From Thalassia testudinum (lineage: Eukaryota > Streptophyta > Magnoliopsida > Alismatales > Hydrocharitaceae): 64,000 bases of DNA. The notes under the pieces were generated by a model. The model had not been told where the DNA came from, did not search any database, and worked only from the letters and a program-made list of their open reading frames with translations. The stretch lies in NCBI GenBank assembly GCA_037157565.1, contig JAZHRO010000039.1, forward strand, positions 48,732,001 to 48,796,000, in the 5' to 3' direction. Made by a program: the position numbers and the translations under genes. The stretch's first letter is position 1. Each line of letters starts with the position of its first letter. Below are positions 22,666 to 33,220 of the stretch, one piece after another.

Positions 22666-25600
22666 TGATGAGAACCTCATCATGAGCCCTAACTAGCTCA
22701 TTTTGACCTAAGAAAGAGAATAAGAGCTCCTACATAACCTAAAGAAGGGCCTAATTCAAGGAAGAAATGTTCTGAGAAGAAAACATGAAATAAAGGATAA
22801 AACTGTAATTTTACCACTGCAGTACATAAACGGGATTTCTCAGAGGCAAAACATAGATCAAATGGTCTTAAGAAGATGAAAAGTGGGTTGGTTCAGTCAA
22901 AAATAGGTTCATAAGCAGTCTAGGAATTAAATAACATTCTATAACCCTAAAACAGATCCACTTAATTCAACAAGGTTATAGTCGAGATAAAAATCAAGTA
23001 AACCCTCTAAAGTTCATGGAAAAATATCTCCTAGGGTTTAAAACCCTCAATTTGACCTTTGGAAGCTATTTTGACCTAGACTGGGGACCTAGCTCATTAT
23101 TTGACCTAATTTGGGTTTCTGTGTAAAATGTCCAGTCAAACATAATCAAACCTAAAATCCAACTTTACCATTGCATTCGTTAGGTCCAAATTAGTTTTTT
23201 ACCAAAATTTGGACCTAAGGGGAGGTCATCTTGACCTACTTTGCAAATTAATCCACCCAATTATATTCTGACCCCTAACTTTTGAAAATCCTTGCACAGA
23301 CCCTCTAACTTCCTCGCCACCATTACATTCAGGTCCCTCCACCAATACAGTGGAGGAATCCGACTCCGGTGAGGATTTGAGGAGGATATCTCGTCGAATC
23401 CTCAGAGATCTCCCAGATTTAGAAGGGAGATTCTCTGAGGATTTCTCCATCGTCTAAACAGGATCTCCAGATCATATTTACACCAAATCTCTCGTGTGAA
23501 CGCTTGAGAGATTTGGGTGTCTTGAGCACCTTCCATCTCCGGCGAGGCCTTTGCGTTGGAAGGCTTGCCTTCCAAGCACAATGGGTTCGGCCAGCGACTA
23601 TAAAAGGACCCCTGGTCCTTTGTGCATCTTCCAAGCTTGATTTGGCTGCAGATACCCTCTCAAATTCCTCCTTCCTCATCTCCAGTCAACCGCCCGCAAG
23701 CTCCGGCGATCTCTCCTCCCTCCTCTCGTCGCTCTACCACCATACCAGTGGCAGAGTTAGCATCATCTCGTTCCTCCACGTTGCGCCGCACCATCGCACG
23801 CCTCTCCAACCTCCTCCTCGTCACTATCATCCTCACCTCAGGGCCTTCTTCCCCAGCGATGGCACATACACGTCGTTCATCTCCTCTACCTCCCTTTTGT
23901 CCCAATACCCGTAGATAAGTTCCTCTCCTCCCACTCTTCATTTTCCCTCATTTAATTTCATAAACCACCCCTCGACTACCACTGTCCACCTCCATCTTCT
24001 CCATCTCCAACTGACCTCCGGCGAGGCGCATCCATCACTCTGCACCTCCACATGCCTCGCCACCAACCTCATCACCTTCACCATCACCCACTAATCACTT
24101 TCCGCCCATCTACTGACCGCCACACACGCCCCACACTTCCATCGAACAAACCCACATGCATGGTCACAGTCCGACTTAGGCACGCACGCCTAGGCTATTC
24201 TGTGCCACGTCGACCTCGCCTCACCTTCGCCATGACACGGTGAAGCTTTCCCTGTTGTTTGACAGGGCCACAAGGCCGTCTTTGTGTCGTGCAGGTCAGA
24301 GCCCCCTTCCGCATTAACGTTGAAGCAAGCTTGCTTGCTGAGAGCACCAGGCCACGTGCTCCAGGCATAAGGACTCCAAGCTACGTGCGTTGAGCATGCG
24401 AACGTATCCAACCTGAGAGCAGACGTTGCGAGGCTTCCAACTGCTCCAATTGAGTGAAGTCCCCTCCTATGAGCGCCAGCAGAAGCGGGTAGGACATTTA
24501 GTCTCACCTCGTAAACTCAGAGGTAAGCGGCGAGACTTATATTGATTTTGTGCTTTCTGTTGGTTGCCTCAAGTAACACGAGGTGAGGTCCATGATGAGA
24601 ACCTCATCATGAGCCCTAACTAGAATATTTTGACCTAATAAAGTGAACAAAAGCTCCTACATAACCTCAAGGAAGGCCTAATCCAGGGGATTACTGATCT
24701 AAAAAGAATACCTGAAGAATAGGATACAACTGCAATTTTACCATTGCAGTGCATCAATGGGATTTCTCAGGGTCTATACATAGGTCAATTAGGCTTAATA
24801 GGATAAAAAGTGGGATGGTTCAATCAGAAGAGGGTAATTGTGAAATTTAAGAATTAAATGACATTCTGTAACCCTAAAACAAACCCACTTTAATTCACAA
24901 GGTTCTAGACAAGATAAAAATCAACTAAATCTTCTAAAATTCATGGAAAAATATCCCCTAGGGTTTAGAACCTTCAATTTGGCCTTTGGAACCTGTTTGA
25001 CCTAGATTGGGGACCAAGCCCAATATTTGACGTAATTTGGATTTTTGTGCAAAATATCCAATCAAACAAGGTTAAACCTAAAATCCAACTTCACCATTGG
25101 ATTCCTTAGGTCCAAATTAGGTTTGTACCAAAATTTGGACCTAAGGGAAGGTCACCTTGACCTACTTTGCAAATTGGTCCACCCAATTACATTTTGGCCA
25201 TTAACTTTTGAAAACCCTTGCAAATACCCCCTCAACTTCTCATCACTTTCTTCATTTTGGTCCCTCTACCATTGCAGCAGGGACCCACACCGCCAACGAC
25301 TTTGCGAGCAGGTTTTCTCCTCGTCTCCATGGGGAGCTCTCTGCGAAGCCCCCTTTCACAAGAGCAGCTCCCTATACCCTGAATTGCCCCATACCTCTCG
25401 TGCGAACGCTCGAGAGGTATGGGTCTCACTCCGACCATACCTCTGGTGTGGTGTTCCCGCTGCTTCCTTACGATTCCCCCTTTGCTCGCGCCTATTCAAG
25501 CTTGCCCAGAGCCCTCCGCTTTTGGCAAGCCTGTTTTGGCCAGAGATAGCCCCCCAAATTCGTCTCCTCCTCCTCCGGCCATCTGCCCACATTCTCCAGT

Positions 25601-28201
25601 GACTCTCCCTCCCTTTTATCATCACTCTGCCACAGTACCAGTGGCAGAGCCATCTCCACCTCACTCCTCCGCATCGCGTCGTACCCACGTGAGCCCCTCT
25701 GACCCCCCTCGTCGTCGCCGCCTCTCCATCTCAAGGCCTTCGTCTCCGACGACGGCACACACGCACCGCTCGCTCTCTGCCTCCCCCCTTCGCTCCAAGT
25801 CCCTCAATTAAGTTCCTCTCCCTCTACTCTTCATTTTTCCCCTTATTAATTTCACAAATCACGCACCGACCACCACAGACCACCATCACCTTCTCCACCT
25901 CCGACCAAACCACCGATGAGGTGTTCTCGCTGCTCCACGCCTCCATCCACCTCGCCAAACCCCTCAGAAGCTCCGCCACCTTCCACTGATCATTTCCCCG
26001 CTTTCCATCAATCACCACACGTCCCACATTCTTCCCCCGAACACACCTACCTGCACAGCCACAGGATGACCTAGGCACACACTCCTAAGCCACCCTGCGC
26101 CACGCCGACCACCGAGCCACCTTTGCCATGCCTTGGCGAAGCTCCCTAAGCGTTTTAACTATGCTGTGAGGCCGTTTTGGTGCTTTCAGGTGCTGACGTC
26201 CCTCCACCATTGGAGAAAAGCTTGGAGCAAGCTTGCAAGCTACTCTAGACTTCACCAGCCCCAGGATGCTATCCCAGGTTGTGCAAAAAATCTTCGCGCA
26301 TGACTCCAGTCCACCAATCAAAGCCACAAGCCCTTCAAGCTTCGCAATCAAAGGGAACACCTGCTGCTGCTGCGTGCGCAAGGGGGGTGGGACATTTAGT
26401 CCCACCTCGAAAGTTCTGAAGTGGGCGCTGTGGTATAAAGTGAAAAAGTGCATTTGCCTGGTTGCCTCCTGACCACGGGGTGAGGTCCCCTTGCCCACCA
26501 TGCCTCGTCCGTGACCCACACCTCCGAGGACCCGGCTGCCTGACCCGACTACCCGTGCACTCCTCGCCCACCACTGCACGCCGGTGGGCCTGGTCCCGGG
26601 CACGCATGCCCGACCCGAAAACCTGAAAAGGCTCTGGGAGAGCTGTCCTGAGAGCAAAAGAGAGAGAGATGCGGGGGAGGGTAGGGGGTAGGTTTTGCTT
26701 CTCTGTGCTATGCAGGGAAGAAGGAGGAGGAGGAAGCAGCTGCGGGGAAGAGGAAGAAAAGAGAAGAAGAAGAGGAGCAGCTGAAGGAAGGAGAAGGCGT
26801 GGCTGAAGAAAAGAAAAAGAAGAAGAAAGAACAGAAGAGCAAGCAGCCGCAGAAGAAGAAGAAAGAGGAAGGCAAAGAGGAAGGAACTGCAGAGGGGAAG
26901 GAAGAAAAGCTAAAGATGAAGCAAAAGCTCAAGGCACAGAAAGGAAGAGGAAGAAGGAACTGCAGTAGAGAAGAAAGAAGAAGAAGAAGACAAAAGAGAA
27001 GAATCACTGTAGCAATTTGCAAGATAAGCCGTCTGATTCACAGAATCAGACGTTTGAGAAAAGAAAGACAGAGAAAGAAAGAAGGAAAAGGGTGCGGCCA
27101 AGAAGAGTAAAGAAAGCAAGAAAGAGAGGAAGGGAGAAGCCATCAAGAAAATATTTCCTCTTCCATTGCTATTTTCTTTTTAGTTTTCTTATACATAAAC
27201 CTTCACTTATATCCTTGTTAAATATCATATTGTGAGAATTCTGATTTTTCTTATAAAATACCGAATTTCTCCCTGAGTTCGACCTCGAAAGTTTTTGAAT
27301 TTCGAGTAATAAAATTGATAATCGTTTTTCGCGGTGATTTCAAATATACTACAATGAATATCTCTTTAAAACATGATCTCATCGCAAACTAGCAATTAGT
27401 CCCTCGCCCTCACTCGCTCACGCCTCATCCGCGACCTCTGCCCCCGCAGACCTGGCACCCGACCCGATTACCTAGACCTAGCACTCCTCACACACTACAC
27501 CACGCTGGTGCACCTGGACCCACGCACATGAAACTCGACCCGATTACCCAGCTCTGGGAGAGCGTACCTAAGAGTGAAATAGAGAGAGAGAGAGAGATGC
27601 GGGAAGGGGTAGGGGTAGGTTTTGCTCCGTTGTGCTGTGTAGGCAAGAAAGAAGAGTCTGAAGGCAGAAGAAGTGAAAGTTAAGAAGGAAGAAGAGGAGC
27701 GGCTGAAGAAGACCAAGTGCAGAAGTGGAAGAGAAGAAGAAGGAAGTAGCTACTGAAGGTAAAGGAAGCCAAAGCTAAGGAGGGACTTAGCTGCAGAAGA
27801 AGAAAGAAGAGGAAGAAGACAAAGAAGAAGAAGAAGCCAATGAAGGCAGAAGAAACATAGCCGCAGAGAAAGAGAAAGAAGAGAGAAAGTGAAGGAAAAA
27901 ATCAAAAAGAGAAGGACAAATGAAGAGCTGTAATAAGAACTTTTAAGACGTCTGATTTTTCATCAGACGTCCAATTTTTGAGCTTATTTCTACATTGACA
28001 TTATTTCTCAATTTTGATTGGATTGGTTATTTCTTTTTATTAAATTGAGAGTTGTGCTCTTAAGTTTTTAAATACCCAATTGCTCCCTGTGTTCGACCTC
28101 GGATACCTTGGTTTCCGAGATATAAATTCTTATTTGTTTTAGCGGTGATTTCATTTATACTGCAACGAACATCTTTTAAACACGATCTTACCTAGTCAAC
28201 A
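22666..28201 (+). mobile_element. Solo LTR, family A (outer), in LINE-2
   Basis: It starts TGATGAGAACCTCATCATGA and ends ..CTAGTCAACA. It is flanked by an exact aatat duplication (22661-22665 and 28202-28206), and LINE-2 coding resumes in frame on both sides. Removing the inner LTR (24593-27398) leaves about 2.73 kb. It has a TATA box at 23599-23605, the promoter palindrome at 23482-23518 (partly decayed), a purine tract (27640-27920), the GACGTCTG hairpin at 27947-27971 and an AT-rich end. No internal region is present. Confidence 0.9.
24593..27398 (+). mobile_element. Solo LTR, family A (inner), inserted in another family-A LTR
   Basis: A second TGATGAGAACCTCATCATGA begins here inside the outer LTR, and the outer LTR resumes at 27399 with the expected gtccctcgccc. 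Flanks gtcca (24588-24592) and gtccc (27399-27403) are a near-exact duplication. It contains a well-paired promoter palindrome (25388-25423), a purine tract (26710-27000), the CGTCTGATTC hairpin (27030-27052) and AATAAA at 27306-27314. Its 3' end reads TTA in place of CA. Confidence 0.85.
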
Positions 28202-28847
28202 AATATGGATTCAAGTTTCCGAATAATGGAGTTGGGAACATCAAGGACAGACAAGATATGAGTCGGAATAGAAGACAACACATGTTTAATAAGAAATAAT
28301 CTAGAGACAAAAGAAAGCAGGCTAGCCTTCCATCCAACTAATTTAGACTGGATCTTGTTAATGATCTGATGGAAATAAGCTGATTTCACTCTACCAGAAA
28401 AGATGGGACAACCCAAATATTGAAAAGGAAAGGGTCCTAGTTGGATGTCCAGAAGATGGAGGATGCGAGTAATCCTACTAGAGGGAAATGCTTGCCAATG
28501 AAACATTGACTTTTGGTATGGCTCATGTGCTGACCAGAGTAGTCCTGAAAGATACGCAGGAAATTGGAAAGGTTAGTGATAGATTGCAAATTCCCATTTA
28601 AAAATAAGATAATATCATCGGCATACCAAAGTCCAAGAGGAGGAAGGGCACCGTGCTTAACCGTGAAAGGGAGGATTTTTCCTTGCAGATGAAGGGCTCC
28701 ATGAAAATGTCAAAGAGCAGAGAAGAGATAGGATCTCCCTGAAGAAGACCCCGAGAGACCTTAGAAAAGGGACGAGAAATCCCATTGACAAGGAAAGAGG
28801 AACCCTCATGCTCAACAAAGGATTTGATAAGGGAAATAGCAGAGGCC

Positions 28848-30666
28848 TGTTGAACGGATAATCCCTGGCAATGGCGCCAAAATGTTGTTTCGGATAATCC
28901 CCAGTAATGGTGCCAAAATGTTGTTTTAGAAAGATCATCACAAACAGAGTTTGAGTTTTGAAAACCCATCATTGTAGCGCAATTTGCGAGAAAAATCATC
29001 AACAGATAAATCTAACCAAAACTCGAAAGGAATTCCGGGTCGAACACATAGAGGCGGACGTTTGATTAAAAATCACGTTTTATTGTCATGGAGCAGATTA
29101 ACTGGTCGAATTGAATCTAAACTAGCTATCTATTTAAAGAGTAATGAATATAAGAATGAGAGAAAGAATATCACAAATAAAGATAAAATAGAGATAGAAT
29201 AAACGTGGATTTCATAATCAAGTAATGTTCATTACAACTAATCATTACACTAGAAAGATGGAAAAATTACAACTAGAAAGTGGTAAATCTACTCTCGAAA
29301 GCAGTAAAGAGAAGGTGGAGAGAAGTTATCCTCCTCGTCAGCTGCTTGGAGGACAAGCCGCGTTAACAAAGTGCCCGAACGAAGATGGTGAGATGCAGGA
29401 TGAGGGAGAATGAAGGCTGACGATGGAAAATGGGGTAGGGCGACGTTGCAGCGGGATCCACTTCCCGAACGGCGGTGAGAAGACAACCGCAGAATGCTCC
29501 ATGAATGGGATGAAGTGGAAAAATTATATTTTTAACTCTAGAGGAGCATCCCGGGTTTAGGAGAAGCTCTTAGAGCTTTGGAGGGGGTGAGAGAAGAGAG
29601 GAAGGGATGAGAAATTTTAGTGGTAGGGGTCACCTTTTATAATTGTAGGGATTAAGGGAAATTTTGTCATTTCATGCTTAAAAGCATTAATTCAGGGTCC
29701 TTAATGATGGATTTTAGCATCACTAAAGACCCTAAACGTGGGCTTAATGCACATGCACCTACTGCCTCCTCGCCTTCACGTGCGCTCAATGCATAGCTAC
29801 TATCTCGCGATCTCAGTCGTCTAATTGCGAGATCAGACGGCTTAAACACATTGTGCTTCATCGCGCCTCATCACCCGACTGCATGCGATTTGGCATTCAA
29901 ACGTAGGTCCGATCGTGCGTGTGTGATCTGTGCGCTCTGGTGATGCCACGTCGTTGCTCCTAGCCTGCACGATCGCCATTCGATGGTCGAATCAAGCTGC
30001 TCCCGCACCCGCACTTCGATTTGAGGCACTCAAGGGCTCTAACCCGCACCCTCTTCTTCGTAAGCTATGTCAAGACCAACGCACCACACCGTTGCATTGT
30101 CGCGCAAGGAATTTCTCATCCAGCCAACCTTGGCTGTTGGATCTTCATCCAACAGTCGAGATCTCTCAACGCGAAAGACCTTCAGGAGTTGAGAAGAGAT
30201 GCTGCGACCGGTTTGGGTGTCCATCTTTTATGTCTTGCAGATGGTGCCACGGATCTCAGATTGGACTGATTTTTACACGGTTGGGCTGCGATTGTCGATC
30301 TGAATCCATCCGTGTAGTCGGATTTGTCATCTGAGGAATGAATTTATACCATCTTGGCCCTTTGATCTCAGATCTTTCTTGGACTATATTTGATCCTATT
30401 GAAGTCCAATCAGGGTGATCTTGGAGTCGTTGAACTCTTATCATCGCCCTGATCAGATCCATATGGTTGTTCTTCAATCAGTGACCCCGATAAGATATTG
30501 CCCTATTTCCTAACCATAAAAAGAGACAATTAACCTAAATTTTATATAATATAACCTAAATGCAAGATGATGCATGTTATGCAATATTTATAATGTATGA
30601 TGCAACTATATGCCTAAGAACACGCTTAAAAAAGATGGGTTATGTGATATAAATGTGTTTACATCA
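28848..30666 (-). mobile_element. Solo LTR, family B, in LINE-2
   Basis: The insertion is flanked by exact aggcc (28843-28847 and 30667-30671), starts TG and ends CA on the plus strand, and is 1819 bases. Read on the minus strand it starts TGATGTAAAC and ends GTTCAACA, as does the copy at 47602-59657 (TGATGTAAAC...CTTCAACA). A TATA box (TATAAAA) lies at 29635-29641 on the minus strand and a hairpin with CAGACGGCTTAAA at 29815-29846. Two primer-site-like sequences sit inside its 3' end (28855-28926). It is a solo LTR of a tRNA-Asp-primed family, probably Athila/Tat-like. Confidence 0.85.
28855..28926 (-). repeat. Tandem 36-bp repeat carrying tRNA-Asp primer-site sequence
   Basis: Two 36-base units (28855-28890 and 28891-28926) differ at a few positions. 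Each holds a complement of the tRNA-Asp 3' end: tccctggcaatggcgcca (28862-28879) and tccccagtaatggtgcca (28898-28915), each followed by AAAATGTTGTTT. A primer site normally lies just outside an LTR, but here both copies lie inside the target duplication. Confidence 0.75.
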
Positions 30667-30815
30667 AGGCCAAGAACCCAAATTTCTGCAGAATCTAATA
30701 AAGAACATTCCCCTCAACTCTGTCATATGCCTTTTGCAAATCAAGTTGGATGATAATGTTGGAGCCAAGGACTTTCGATCTATACGTTGGGTGAGCTCAA
30801 AAGCAGTTGCATGAA

Positions 30816-32122
30816 TTAGGTAGACGAAGCCATATCTTGAGTGATCATCTATGAATGTGATAAAATACTATTGGTCATTCCATGCAAGCGTAGGAAATGG
30901 CCCACAGATGTCCATATGAATCACATCCAAGACAGATATGGCTTGGTTTCATGATTCCAAATATGTTACATGAAACATATTTCAATAATTTCAACATGAA
31001 ACATGTAAACAGATACTTATCCAACATGTAAACAGAAACTATATTACATCTAAAGGATGGTACAATCAAAGTTTCATTCAATTTCAAATACATTCCAATT
31101 TTCATCAATAATTTAAATTGGCCTACAACATGAACCTCTACCGCCTTCCCATCCCCAACATAGATAAACCACTCAGCTTTGGTTGGCCTTCGACAGCTCA
31201 GGCAACCCTACATAGACACACTAATGTGAGTGGTAGCACCTGAATCCATCCACCAAGTGTGCCTAGGAACCGAAGCCAAATTAATTTCTAAACAAATCAA
31301 ACTACGAGACGTACCTTTCTTAGCACGCCAAATGTGGTAGTTGGTACAATGCTTCTTCTAGTGCCCCTCAGCACCACAAAAGAAGCATCCCGATTTGAAA
31401 GACTCTGTAGCCTTCCCCTTCTACTTCTTTTGTGAAGCTGTATCTGCAGCTTCTGTAACTCTCTTTTTAGCCTCGCATTTTCCTTTAGAGGAAGAGGCAA
31501 TATTAGCACTTTCTGTCCTATCTTGCTTCATTCTCTCCTCCTCTTGAACATAGTGCGAGATGAGCTCATTCAAAGACCAAGTCTCTTTCTGGCAGTTATA
31601 GCTCACCTTGAACTAGTTAAATGCCAGAGGGAGAGATATTAAGACCAAATGCACTAACAAATCTTCAGAAAGATCTAGTTTAAGTGCTTTCAACTTTGAA
31701 GCAACATGGGACATCTCCATGATATATTCTCTAATGTTGCCCTTCCCCCTATACTTCATTGAAATTAGACTAGCCAAGAGTGTACCAATTCCTGCCTTTT
31801 CATTCTTGGCAAATCTCTTTTCAATTTCAGCTAAAAATTCCTTGGTAGTGGCTATATCACTGGACATAGTGCCCCTAAAAGCCTCAGGTATGGCCCTCTT
31901 CATGATCATCATCGAGATTCGGTTATATCTCTCCCACCTTTCCTTTTCTCTCTTTTGATCGCGAGTACCAGTGTCTGTAAGGATAGGAGAATCTTTCCTA
32001 ATCGCTAGATCAAGGTCCATTACCCCTAAGACTATCAGTAGGTTTTCCTTCCAAGACTTAAAGTTGGATCCACTCAACATAAGAATGGAGTTTAAGGTGG
32101 TCATAATGTTTGCAGAAGACAT
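30816..32122 (-). pseudogene. Copia gag-protease-integrase fragment
   Basis: The gag frame begins with ATG at 32122 (MSSANIMTTLNSILMLSGSN) and includes the UBN2-type features FKSWKENLLIVL and GTLLASLISMKY, running 169 codons to a stop at 31613. Downstream come a zinc finger CFFCGAEGH-stop-KKHC (31330-31380), the protease motif WWMDSGATTHIS with intact Asp-Ser-Gly (31220-31255), and integrase start LDVIHMDICGPFPT and YFITFIDDHSRYGF (30830-30935). The first two acidic integrase positions fall in this part. Stops in gag and the zinc finger show it is dead. Confidence 0.85.
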
Positions 32123-32588
32123 TTATGAAAAATAAATGCAGATAAATAGGAAATTAGCTCCTTTAAAACATATTGTGTCTGATTAATTTAATGATCCCAT
32201 CACATGTCTTAGTTAACTCCATCAAGGGTCTTATCTTTGGACAAGAGGTTGACTTGTAATTAAAGACATGGTGTGGTATGTAACAACTATCAGTTCAAAT
32301 CCAAGTCAATCATGAACCTTCCTTTGGGCCGATTCGATGACTACCCAGAAAACCTAATAACCAACACACCATTACTCCCATGCAAATGAGTGAAAGTACA
32401 ATGAGTATGCACTTTCCTTTAGGCCAGTGCACACTCACCTACTAACACTCATTCATCCATTTATTATTTATGGATAATCGCAGTATTCACAGGAGAGCTC
32501 ACTTTGATGAGATGCTGCTTCAACTAGGTTACCCTAGAATAATGTACCTTATTAATCAGACTAAGATTAATAATACTAAGTAGAGAGT

Positions 32589-32606
32589 GGGTTGGCTTTG
32601 ATACCA
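32589..32606 (-). other. Copia primer-binding site (initiator tRNA-Met)
   Basis: The minus strand reads TGGTATCAAAGCCAACCC two bases from the LTR end at 32609. It resembles the complement of the plant initiator tRNA-Met 3' end, as usual for copia elements. Confidence 0.8.
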
Positions 32607-32608
32607 CT

Positions 32609-32954
32609 TGTTAGCGTTAATTCCTTAAACCCTTAGGGGCTTAACTAAAATTGACACACCTCTGACTTAGGATGGACCTATACAACATCTTGTCTCAATT
32701 GGACCTTATACTAACTGGGTACCAGTGCTAGTAAACCAATACTGGTATCCATGACATATAGTTATAGGTTTTGTATCCAATGGGTACCGGTACCTATAAG
32801 TTACTGTTTAGAACCCATATCCAGATGAGTACTCGTCCAGTACTCACTATGTACCGGTACTTAGTGAGTATTGGTATCCCTCCAAGAAACAACTGGTATC
32901 AACGAGTACCGGTACTCATCACTTGTTGAGTACTGGTAACCTTGCTGTAGCTAA
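32609..32954 (-). repeat. Copia LTR segment with GTACCGGTAC repeats (part 1)
   Basis: It starts TGTTAGCG just outside the primer site. It is dense in words resembling GTACCGGTAC (near 32719, 32738, 32786, 32852, 32872, 32908, 32927). The LTR is interrupted at 32954 by LARD1 and resumes at 42841. Confidence 0.75.
32950..32954. repeat. LARD1 target duplication, left copy
   Basis: gctaa, identical to 42841-42845. Confidence 0.9.
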
Positions 32955-33194
32955 TGTTCACGGGCATTTCGTGCGGATTTAAAGCGTATTATGTTGTAGT
33001 ATAACCGACAAAACGTTCGAACAAATACAAAGTTTTTATTACTCGAAGACCGGAGTATCCGAGGTCGAACACAGGGAGCAAATGGAACTTACCACTAAAT
33101 CAAAATGTAATTGAACACTCTAGTTTACTCAAAATATCAATTCAGGTATGAATGTATGCGATTAAAAGGAGTTAGGGCAAAAAATATGAACTTG

Positions 33195-33220
33195 GACGTC
33201 TGATCTTGTGATCAGACGTC
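33195..33220 (-). promoter_or_regulatory. GACGTCTGATC hairpin in LARD1 3' LTR
   Basis: Arms 33195-33205 (GACGTCTGATC) and 33210-33220 (GATCAGACGTC) pair perfectly over 11 bases with loop TTGT. TTAAA follows on the plus strand. The copy in the 5' LTR is at 40376-40401. Function unknown. Confidence 0.75.

Larger units (their letters stand above)
20919..30815 (-). mobile_element. LINE-2: third L1-type LINE, 5' truncated and interrupted twice
   Basis: The T-rich stretch at 20919-20936 is the complement of an A-rich tail. Minus-strand coding then runs RNase H, zf-RVT and RT thumb to 22660. It is cut by a family-A solo LTR (22666-28201), continues with RT thumb to motif C (28207-28842), is cut by a family-B solo LTR (28848-30666), and ends within RT motif A at about 30815. 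There copia sequence takes over. Everything upstream of motif A (endonuclease, ORF1) is missing. Confidence 0.88.
28207..30815 (-). pseudogene. LINE-2 reverse transcriptase core, split by a family-B LTR
   Basis: The right-hand piece (30672-30815) encodes motif A as QLDLQKAYDRVEGNVLY (catalytic Asp present, Trp of VEW changed to Gly). The left-hand piece carries LLQGDPISSLLFDIFMEPFI (about 28690-28760), motif C LWYADDII at 28614-28625 with both Asp residues, and the thumb LGPFPFQYLGCPIFSGR (about 28400-28450). Several frame changes occur. Resumption of the same domain on both sides fixes the insertion boundaries. Confidence 0.8.

Noticed and set aside
25045..25811. Overlapping frames of 113-185 codons on both strands
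   Set aside because: They lie inside the inner solo LTR, change frame between homologous LTRs and show no domain. Treated as chance frames in GC-rich U3/R sequence.
26708..27110. Long open frames rich in Lys/Glu or Ser/Leu/Phe over purine tracts (also 11817-12065, 33172-33569, 40353-40750, 45200-45748)
   Set aside because: They arise from GAAGAA-type composition inside family-A LTRs, occur on both strands, and are not conserved in frame between copies.
28848..30666. LTR of an endogenous pararetrovirus
   Set aside because: TG...CA ends, a 5-bp target duplication and tRNA-Asp primer-site sequence identify an integrase-dependent LTR retrotransposon. No pararetroviral coding sequence is seen.
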